Assembly (NCBI GenBank): GCA_963978545.1
Contig: OZ021732.1
Span: 44,402,059-44,466,058 of the forward strand
Reading direction: 5' to 3'
DNA: 64,000 nt
Source of the DNA: Linyphia triangularis
Lineage: Eukaryota; Arthropoda; Arachnida; Araneae; Linyphiidae
Within the stretch, counting starts at the first letter, position 1. The number at the start of each line of letters is the position of its first letter. The notes under the pieces are model-generated. The model was not told the DNA's origin and made no database searches. It saw only the letters and a program-made list of their open reading frames with translations. The position numbers were made by a program, and so were the translations under genes. This document shows, one piece after another, positions 25,301 to 37,000 of the stretch.

Positions 25301-28300
25301 CACATAATACGTGTTGACTGTCTGGAGTGGCCACCACGTGTGACAGGTTGCTCCTCTGCACGGTCATCGCAGTCACTTGCGGCTGTAGAGAGAGCTTCAG
25401 CCATGAGTTGGTGGGCACTAGTAGGGGGTGGGCGGACTTGTGACAGAATTTGAGGGCAGCGGATACCAGATTATGAAGAGTCGTGGAATTGGAGCCGTCT
25501 GCAAGAGAGAAAATAAAAGTTGCCCAAGGTAACAGATAAATCGCTAAATTATTTAGCATTAAATGGTAGAAAGGTGTAGTTTTAACAGAAATACACAGAA
25601 AGTAATCGGGTTCCCCACAAAGGGAAAAAACAGTTTTAATGTCCTGAAGTTACGTTTTACAGGAAAGCCTTACTGAGTGGCATTTGCAAGATAAAGAATT
25701 ATACTGGTCAGTTACTTTATTTTCTTTTTTACGGATTTTTTTTGGCCTATTTTCCGCAAGCTCTAATATTTTCATTATTTTTTTGCATTAAATTTTCTCC
25801 CATTTCGATTTCAATATCTCTAGAAAATCTCAGTTAATAAAAAAATTATGTAAGCATTCTGGTTATATATATTATACTTACATAAAAAGCTATTTCAAAT
25901 TCTGCTTGGACAGAATTATATAGGGTGGTCATAATATAAACTTTGCCGATATATGGAATGGACCTCTAGTGGTCTTTCCGTTTAACAGAGCTTAGATTTC
26001 AGGTATAGTTATTCAGACGTATGAACTCGAGATTCTGTGAATGGCTACAAAATGACTCTTGCGGTTAAGGTTATAGGAGAGAAATTCGAAATTTTTTAAT
26101 GGAAACGCCCATTTTTTCCCATCGCAAAATGCTGAGCACATGCGAAAACCCTTAAGAGCGTTGGAACGGTATGTGTTACAAATGGGGGAAGCCTAAGCTC
26201 TTTCCTCGTCCTATCTCCCTTAATGTAATCCCTAAGCGCACTTATGCCAGTGTTGCTTCCCAAGCTGCAAATCCTGGCCCCAAAATAATTAAACACCAGG
26301 AAACTATTACTGATATTTGTTTTCCTAAATTACCCAACTTCATGGAAGTTGATTGCCCTATTCAAATTTCTATCATCACTACGGTTGATGCAAACACCCA
26401 AACTCATTTCACTAGTGAGGACATGAATGACAGAGACGACTATGCTAAAGTTATGTTCAAGCTACTTAGTCTTGTCAATCGTGACTATAATTCCGTAGCT
26501 AAGTTTATTAAAACTTGCCATTATCCTCGTGATAAGAACTCTGATTATTTGGAGCCCATAAGAGATTATCTCCTACTTTTTGAGGAATTTGACCTCAGCC
26601 CCTACGTGTAAGCCCATTGGCTTTCACTGCTTTTTCTCACTTGTTATTGGACATGGTTTCCAAGGCCCCTCCCACCAACTTTGATTCTATTTTGACTTGG
26701 TTTTCAGTTTCGTTGAGTGTCTTACTCACGACTGTTTGCATTTTGTTTCTTTCCTTTTAGCCATTTTATGATTCATAATTTCTGACAGTTAATGGCAAGC
26801 TGTGTAATTTCTAAATTTCTTGTTTTTTCGGACATTGAACGCCCCTGCGGGGCGTAGGTAGTCCACACAACTCTAAATAGTAGTAGTAGTAGTGTTACAA
26901 ATGGACGTGTTATGCAAGCACAAAAAAACGGCGTTCAATGATTGGTGTCTTGCCTTTCTCATTATCAAATTTCTTCCGTGAGCCCGATCTTGTTTTTGTT
27001 AACCGTTCGCAGAGCTGTTTTCTTGTGCGTGCATAGGGCCTCGGGCACGAGCGGTGAAAGACTTGCGGCTGACCGAGGGAGTAATAGAACGGTGTGAGTT
27101 GTTCTGGCTTCTGGCTACGATGAGAGTGAAGACGGTATTTTTCATCAAATCCTAACTTGACGTCATCGAGCGAACTAGCTGAGCGCTTCATTTTGAGTGA
27201 TTATTACATACACGATTAAATATCTAAAACCAAAATTGTTTGATAATGGTAATACTATCGCAAAACATAACAAACATATGTTTTTTAAAAAATAATAAAA
27301 TAACATTTAAAATTATATTTCAAAAGTCGCCTTTACTCTCATCGTAGCCAGAACAACCCGCACCATTATAATACTCCTTCGGTCTGCCGCAAATCTTTAA
27401 CCGCTCGTCGCTTGTATCGTACCCGTGGCTTAAATCATCCGTTTTTTGTGATACACGTACCGTTGCAACGTCTTTATGGTTTTCTTCTGCGCCGAGCACT
27501 TTGCGAGGGGAAAAAGTGGATGTTGCCATTAAAAAATGTCGAGTTTCTGTACCTATATCTGTAACCATGAGCGCCATTTTTTAATTTTTTTGCCGTTCAC
27601 GGAATCTCAAGCTCATACCTCTGAATAACTATACCTGAAAATTCATCTCGATCTGTTGAATAGAACGACCAGTAGAGGTCCATATATCGGCAAAGTTTCT
27701 TTAAGACCACCTTGTATGTCTAAGGATTTGAGAATTTCCAGTTTAACTGTGACCACCCATTATATTTCACTAAATTACTTACCTGCGTAGGGTTTGAGCC
27801 AATTGAGAAGCTCAGTTGCTAGTTGGGATGGATCCTGGCTCAAGACGTCCACAGCTTGTTTTGTGACAGCAGACAGAAGTTCAACCTCCCAATCCAGTAT
27901 CTGCAAGTGGAGTTGTAAACAATGATTTCACTAAAGCAATTGTAAATATGCGTGTTAACATTTATGGAAGTCTTTATAAAAATTTTAATAATCTATCTTC
28001 TTAGATACATTTAGCTTTGTGGTATATTTTTTTATTCGTATTTAAAATCCCTGTGCCTTGAGGTAAATAACATCATCTCCATTAGGAAACTGATAATCTC
28101 ACAATTTTATTACCATTTTTGAAAACGAATACAACTGTTACAAAAGCTTAGTCTACTAGATATTGATGTGCACTTCTTGAAGGAATACAAAATGCATGAT
28201 ATCTCAATCATAACCTGAAAACAGGAATAAAAATATAAGATTGATAGATAGAAGAGGTCAATGGAAATACATGCCATTGTGTAAGGATGGAGTTATTGAC

Positions 28301-31300
28301 TATTAATTGGTGTACTTTTATACTTAAGCCCATCCTAATTTTAGAAAAGTTTACCGGCATTCTTCCACCGGATAACCTGTATAATTATTTTAAACTAGAC
28401 TAAGATATAGTATAGCTTCTAGCATAATGAAACTGAACCTCATATTTAATCACTTTGAAAATTTCCATCAATCTCAGTAATGGCCGAAATCCATGAATAA
28501 AAAAGCAGAAATATGCATTTCTGCAGTATCTTAGCATTTAGGTAGACTCTTTGGTGGTTTGTATTTTAATTTAACAGCCAAATATGATTCTGAAAGAATT
28601 CAGGGAGGTATTTATTATATTTTAGTAGGAATTGACCTGCCTTATTTTCCCGAATAGGAAGAAATCGCCAAATAAAAAAAAGTAACTTTGAAACTAAAAT
28701 GTACGATTTTTCTCTCTCATTAAATTACAAAACCAAAGCGTGTATATTTCTACCAAGAACTAGGTAGAAATATACACGCTTTGAAATAAAGGAGGTGTGG
28801 GAAACATAAGTTCCATATAAATTTCTGAACAAAGAATATGAGCAGATACTTCACTTTAAACTCGTTGTCATTTCAATGTCCTCACATTGGTGTGCCATGG
28901 AAGCGCAGGGGGAGGTGATCAGATGTTGACACCTTCACTTGATAGAGCTAAAATTTACGAGCCCGATTTAGTGATCGTCTTGTAATGATTCGATGAATCT
29001 TGTGTAGCCCTTTCTACCAAGAATATCCGAAATAACTAACCAGCAATTTGAACGTAAAATCTTCCGAATATCTATTGAGATTAAACAAACAGGCCTATTT
29101 TGGTCACACATGATTTCTTTTAAGACTTACGTGGCATTTGACGAGTTCTAGAATGCTTCTTGCGTAACTGACAGACGCTCCACTCACTGCGCACTGAAGA
29201 AAATCAAAGTTGCAGATGGCTTCCTCCTTTAGTTTCTTACGGTCTCCTGTCAAAGAAAAACGCCTATCATGAAGATTTCATTATTTTAAGGTTTCTTTCA
29301 CATGGAAAGGATGCGGATCTAGAAAAAGTTTCGACAATGGTATTTAAATGGAGCCTTTCCGATGATGGCAGCATGTAACGTCATCAATAACTTCTAGTTA
29401 CCTCAATCGACTGGGCGCCCCTCACGTTAATACATTAAAATAAATACATGACCGGACGGAAAGAGATTTGGATGAGGAATTTGGAAAGAGACGTTGGGGG
29501 TCTTGGAAGCTCAGATATGTCCGAATAATTGTTTCTTAAAACTAATATTCTTAAATTTTATTAGATTTTCTTTTTTGAATTACGCTGTGTCAGATCAACG
29601 GAAGTGTCTCGTTGTGGAATGGTGATTATGTTAGAACTTGAATTACGGTGATATCTTCCTGGTAAAAAAAAAAATGTTAATCTCTGAGGAGGATTTAATG
29701 AAATGAAGGCACAGGTCTGAAGTATAACTGCGGCCTCGAATTGTGGCCGCACATGTCAAAATTTAGTGCGGGCTCCACCTCCGCACTTTTATACATAAGG
29801 TTATTCACTTAAGGTATAAGGTCATTCAAGAAGATATTCAACCGACGCGGATGCGGGCAGTACACACCTACAGTTTCAGTGTCAGTCTACCTTCGGTCGA
29901 GTGTTTAGCATGTCTTGTGACTTTTGTTTTTCCCTTGTTTCCTGTTTTTCTTTGGTTTGTTTGGTTGGTTGTTTTAGGTATGATCAAATAAATAAATAAT
30001 GAATACCTGATGTATCTCAAAATTCCTGTTAAAAGCTTTAGAAGAATACCATTTACCCACAGTCATGGCTGTGGCATGGAGGATCATGCACTGATCAATT
30101 TTAGAAGTTTTTATTGCTCTCCTGAAAATTTTGTCTTTCCGATGTGTATTAATACTGCGAATCAGTACTGGTATTTTCTTAGCCTTTTGTTCAACTACTA
30201 CTATTCTCTCATTGTATTGTAAACAATACAGATCGTTTATTCTATTTTGTACTTAATACTTTTATTGTATTTTGTACTTAATACTTATATATTCAAATAA
30301 ATGTTGCACAAATAATGAAAAATTTGAACGTTAGGAAAAGAACATTAGAGTTAGTCTTTCCACTGATTGTATGTAATATCTCATGTTTGTTGAAGTTTTC
30401 TGTAAGTGCGGCTTCAGCTTTTCTAACAGTGTGTCAAATGTTTCAACTGACATACGAAAAAAGTCGAAGACCTTGTCCTTGTCCTCCTTAAGCTTGCCGT
30501 AAATACCCTTAAAAGCGCCTTTTGAAGGTCTCTGTTCATTAATAGAATGTACCCATTTACTCTTATCTCTGTGTTTCCTTCTAACATAAAAGTGATAGAG
30601 CCATCATAACCTTCTTTTGTTAATACTTAAAAATTCTATACTTATAGCTATACAAAATAACTTAAAAAATAACTAAATACTTTAAAATAACACTATCCAC
30701 GTATTGCATTCACTGAGTAAAAGCAATCACTGTTAAAAGATGCAGGTCAAACATCCGCAAATATGTACTTCTATGAAAATGTATTTGCTCCTTGTGAAAG
30801 AACACTAAAACAGAATTGGTAAATTTTCAAGAAACTTATTGCATTCTTAGAACAATGTTTCGGGAAAAAAAAAAAAAAAAAAAAAAAAAAAAACACCCTT
30901 CAATTTTCCTGCTCTCAACTTTCCGTCGGACGCAATATGTTAATGGCTGAGTTCGGGTGCAACGATGTATATTCGGGTTCATTGATGGATATACATTAAC
31001 AAACATAATTAGAAGATAATTGTGTAAACATTTAAAAATATACGTAGCGCATCCAGAAATTAAGTTTCCCGATGGTTTTTCCTTTCAAGAAAACGTAATT
31101 AGCCGTGTGAATTGCGCATGCGCAACAGATCTATGACGTATCAATCACATGCCAGCCGGACAGGTCCGGCCTCGTGTCATTAGCGTGGTAGCAGTGGTCC
31201 GAAATGGAAGCTCTTATTCCTTCTCCCGCAGCCTACAAGGTTCGGTCGGTGATAAAGTTCTTGAACGTACAAATCATTGCGTCAATTGAAATTCATCGTC

Positions 31301-32269
31301 AGGTCTATGGGCCGAACATCATGAGTAAGAAGATGGCGCGTCGCTGGTGTAAGCAGTTTTCCGAAGGTCGTCAAAGTGTCTATGATGAAGAGCAAAGTGG
31401 GCGAACATCTCTCATTAATGATGATCTTGTTGAGCTTGAGCGGCAGCACGTGGAGAACCGTCACCTCACGATTACGGAGCTGAGCAGCCATTTTCCGCAG
31501 ATATCGCGATTCTTGTTGCATGAGATTGTCACTAAGCACCTGCTGTTCAAAAAATTGTGTGCCAGGTGGGTGCCGAAAAACCTGACACCCGAACACAAAA
31601 TTCAACGCTTAGGAGCAGCACTGACATTTTTGTAACGGTTTTACGATGATGGCGATGAGTTCCTCGACAGGATCGTCACTGGCGATGAGACTTGGATTTC
31701 GCACCTCACCCCGGAAACCAAGCAGCAGTCAATGCATTGGCGGCATAGTGGATTTAAACAGACACTGTCGGTAAGGATAGTGATGTGCATTGTGTTCTGG
31801 GACAGGAAGGGCATTCTGCTCATTGACTTCCTTCCACGTGGTGAAACAGAAAACGCTGACCGTTACTGTGAAACACTGCGGAAATTGCTACGTGCCATTA
31901 AAAACAAGAGGCATGGAATGTTTACTGCAGGTGTTGTGCTCCTCCATGACAATGCTCGTCTACATTCGGGTCGATGCACAGCAGCTGTTTTGACGAAATT
32001 TCGCTGGGAGTTGTTTATCATCCACTCTACAGCCCTGATCTTGCTCCCAGCGATTTTAGCGTTTTCTTGCACCTCAAGAAATTCTTGTCCTCCGGTGAGC
32101 GTTTTGGCAACGACGAAGAGCTGAAGACGTCTGTCACACGCTGGTTCCATTCACAGGCGGCAGAGTTCTACGACGAAGGGATACAAAAGTTGATCCCACG
32201 ATACAACAAGTGTCTCAATTCTGGTGGTGGCTATGTTGAAAAATAGCTGAAATATTGCTGTACTTGTTG

Positions 32270-32300
<31 letters not shown>

Positions 32301-32890
32301 GTGAAACTTACTTTCTGGATGCCCCTCGTAATTAATTAATAATTGTATTTATTTATACAACCATCAAGTAATGAATATCATTATAAAGGGTGAAAACACA
32401 AAAAAATCTTTATATAACCACATATTTGAGATACAACTAGTCGGTGGGGTGAGGCGAAAAAATCGCTGCGTTTTATCTGTCAAATCAATTCCACCCAACT
32501 AAATTGAAATCTACAATGAAAAGTTAGAAAACTAGTACACATGATTAATGTCGTGTGGGGCCTCCACGAGCATGCAGGCGTATAGCAACATGACGTGGTA
32601 TGGACTCGACTAATGTCTGAGGGTATCCTGGGAGCAATTAACACCATGAATCCTGCAGGGCAGTTCACAGATCCATAGAAGTGCAGGTGATCTCTTCTGC
32701 ACACTACGTAGCAATTAATTTGAGATATGTTCAATAATGCTCATTCCTGGAAATTTAGGTGGCCATTGGAAGTGTCTAAAGTAAAACCCTCGACAAGTAT
32801 CAGGGGTTCCATACCATGCTGACTGTACACCATTACAAATGTTCTACCAGCTTCAACAGCCCTCTGTAGCCATGTAGGGTTTACGAAACA

Positions 32891-32923
<33 letters not shown>

Positions 32924-33941
32924 CCTCTGCAGAATAATCATGAGCGTAATAAAATAGTTTTTATGACTTGTCGACAAGGGAGCTTAGAGGACCTAAAATA
33001 AATTATTGTCGACTTGCGCCATCTCTTGGACCACAGAACACTTTAAGTTTGTGTTGAAGGATGTCATTCTTACCACTTCGAAGTAAGTGAAACCACATTT
33101 CATCAATTTCTCTGAGAACGTCACACCAATCATCTTTTCGCTTCGCAGAATCTTTCTCCGTGTTCTCTTCCTGAAAGACATTTCATTCTTTGAAGGTTAT
33201 GCAATTTACATTTGTAAGTCTATGAATAACAATTAAAAATACAGAGTTATATTTGAAGACAAAACATTTCAACTTTTCGTCACTAATGATACTTCAAGGA
33301 ATTTTGTGGAAGTTAATTTACAGTCTGAGAGCTAGACGGTGCAGTATGCCCCTTTGTTTATGAACAGAGCAATGTGTTCCGGGAGGTCATTCAATGGAAA
33401 AATGCCTCGTGTACTTGGGCTCTTATTGGAATAAAATCCAGAAAAACTACCATCAAGCAGAACGAAAATCATCAGATTATCTGGGAAGATTTTTACCTGT
33501 GTCAACTCATTATTGAAAGTAGACTGTGCAGAACGTCGACTCAAATTGAGATTTGAGGCCTAGATGTTTCGTATGTTAAACGAATGCTCTGTATTATAGT
33601 CCAGGAGGTGACTGAACCTTTATGAGAAAGTTATGTTTGAAGTTCACCATCGAAACTGAAAACAATTCGATAAAGTTTGGAATATTGATCATATAATTGT
33701 TATTTAAACTATTATTTGCACCCCCCCCTTTTTCTTAAATTGTTCATTACTACTTTTTTCATAGTCTTAAGACGTTCGTTATAATATCTGTTGATTATCA
33801 TATACTTCAGGTGAGTCTAAACAGGAGAATTTAATTACGGTCCCTTACAGGGTTCGTACAGATTTTTCGAAAACAAATTCAAGGACTTCTTAAGAACTTT
33901 TCAAGAACCTTCCAAACAAAAAATAAGGACCTTAAAATTAA

Positions 33942-34010
<69 letters not shown>

Positions 34011-37000
34011 GTTCGAAGACGGAATTAAAGCATATAATTTGTGAAAAATATTGCATTTTATTTCTTACTCAAGATACTTGACAAAAAATTCATTAGAGTT
34101 TTAAGTTTTTGAGAAAATAGAAAAAAAACTTGGCTGGAGCATTCAGTATCATTTAAATTGGAAGATGTTATTTTCATTAAAATTTAATTATTTTGACAGT
34201 TACATCAAATACTACGATAATTTTATTAAATTGTGTTTCACAAGACGTTTTCAGTTTCTGCACTTTTTTAAATACGCAAAACGGGTTACATCCAAGATGC
34301 GTAAATCGCATCAAAATAATTTGTTAATCACTGATTAACTTAAATTCATCCAGTAACCACGGAACTGATCGGGTTAAAAGTGCAAATTTGGTCATAATAG
34401 TCTTTATAACTATAATTCTTTTTAGTTTCTAACCTTGCTTGACAATAAGGATTCGAGAGTGATGAAGTATGAACTTATGTTCCATGGCGTGTTTGAAAAT
34501 CAATAATCCAATATATATCGCCTTTCTAACTTTCTAAATGCAAAGTTATTTTTGAATTTTTTCAATAAATACAATTGTTTAGATTGAATAGTTAATCCCT
34601 CATCATGTGATGTACAGCTTACCAATGTAAAAAAAAAAATTTCCCTAGTGTCAATCTTATCTGATCCAGGCGATATTAACAATTTCCGCTCGGACGCCAT
34701 ATGATTGGATGCCGCAACTCGAGAAGATCACTAGGTTTAATGCGGAAATTCGAAGCAAGCCCAATGATTGTGTTTAGTTTCTATGAAGCGAATCCATAAC
34801 CACGGATCGAACTAAAAATCCCGCGAAACGTCTCAAGTTGCTGGTACCTCCGCGCGAAAAAGGCCTTGAGTGCAAAGGGTTGGAATCCTCACATTTAACC
34901 TTCCGTTAATCGCGTGCACCTCACAGGTGCATCCATACACTTTTCCCTCCTCTACCTTTATTTTTATTGAATTACTTGTGATACGATTTTTGAATAAATT
35001 TTACGATTTTGATAGATTGTTTATTACTTTATACCTAAAAAAAAATCTTAAATCGGTAACCATTAACTATTTAAATTGGAATAAATTTCATTTGACTTTC
35101 AAAACACCGAAAACACCTCATAGGTGCAACGCGACTAACCATGTCGGAAAGCAGAACACAACTAACGGAAGGTTAAAATCACGCAATCATAAGTGTGAAG
35201 TATCACTTCATTGCTAAATAAGAAATCACCCTGAAATGAAAATACTTCTAGTATATAGTAAAAATTATTGCATTTGAATGTAGTTTCCACATTTCTTTTT
35301 AATCGTTCTATAATTTGAAGCAAGATAGCTACCAATGTTTAAAAAAACAAACTTATTAAAATGCTAAGTATATAAGTAGGGATATCTTTCTTTACATTAT
35401 TAATGGTTAGAAAACAGCTAAGTTAAGTGTATTTTAAATAGATGCATCACTTTACGATATTATGCGAACTATTAAGCAATAACGCTGAAGTGGCTGGGCT
35501 AAGAAGGAATTGAATGGTTGAGCGTACACACAAACCAACCTTAAAGGAAAAGAAAGGGGCAGTATATAAGAGATAATAAAAATCTCCAAATCACAATTGC
35601 AAGTGATTCAAAATTTAATTCCACGTCAAGTAATTTGAGGCGATCCTTTATACAGAAGGTCTGTAAAAGGTGCGCCAAAATCACATTGTCGAGGGTTTTC
35701 CTACGAGGAATCATTAAGCATTGAAAACAATTACAAACCAAATTACTAAATAAAAACATATTTCTCAACTTTGCAGAAAGATAATGCGTTGCAAGTAAAA
35801 ACAAATATATCATGAACTTTTACAATATTTAACCTGAACGACTTCGTTACTTTACTAAACGACAGCCCTAGCACAAAAACGCCAACCAGGGAGGTTCCGA
35901 TTATCTGGTGCCGTCAGCAACACGAGGGCTATAATGCGACGAAACATTCGTCATTTGACAAGCCAACATACATTTACAAACACCCATGCCTAACACGGGA
36001 CTCGAACCCGCAACCCTCGTTAGCTAGCACGCTAACCACTATACCGTTTGGTCGGCGAAGGGGGGGGGGGGAAATAAACCCCAACACTTTTAGCATGCTG
36101 CGAAACCATCACAGCGCAAACCTAACAACCACCAAATAGGCAGTTTATCCACAAATTCCAAAAAAAATTGTAGTAGTGTATGGTTAGCTTGTACGCTTGA
36201 AATTAAAACCCTTCATAACCACTGGATTAAACAAGATCGTAATGAATCTCATTTTTTAATCGAAATATGGGAAACACGGTTTGGTTGGTTAGTTGGTTGG
36301 TTTGTGCGCTGAACGACATCTTTATGCACAATAACGGTTTATCAGGACGGATCTACAACTTAGGTGGATTCCGAACCACAACGAACATACGCGCCCAACC
36401 CAGGATTCGAATCCGCCATCTTGGCCATGCGAGGTCAGACAGCTAACCAAACAGCCATCAAAAGGGAGAAATACGATTTGGATACGTTATATAATACGGT
36501 TGAGTTACTATACTATGGTATGGTGTATTCTCGTTACCTGAAATGTTAAAAAATATCGTTACTATTTAAAATTGTAGAACCACTTTGCATTAAGCATTGT
36601 AATTGTGAGACAACTTTCCATTTAAAAGACAATCTCTATCTCGCTATCAAGGTAGAAACTTCGGGTTAAATCCTTAATTTTCAATCATTCCCCTGTGCAT
36701 TTGAATTGACTCTCCGTCAAACTCACCCGATTGTACAATTTGGCGCAGTATGGTCTTCGTGTTGCCCTTAACCAACCAAACCGATCAAACAATCTTCCTA
36801 GCCCATATAAACTCTTTAAGTGCCATGAATATTTGAATGCAGGTTAGTTTCTCAACGATTATTTCACAAATAAAACATTAAATAACATCTCGATAAAAAA
36901 AAGAAAAAGATTTTACTGACAACTAACCCTAATACTAAGTTTCGTCAACGATAAAAAAAATTCTAAACCAACAACTGTAGAATTTAGTGTAATTTTACGT

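Noticed and set aside
26910..27577. Two - strand frames (93 and 85 codons) as genes of the foldback element
   Set aside because: They lie on the mirrored arms, have no recognisable domain and no common frame through the centre; treated as arm sequence.
32993..33181. 62-codon - strand frame as part of the Tc1 relic
   Set aside because: In another frame and with proper splice sites the segment is an NWD-like exon (33074-33170); the Tc1 similarity stops at about 32905.
34870..35217. 115-codon + strand frame
   Set aside because: It covers a TTAA MITE with inverted ends; the peptide has no motif.
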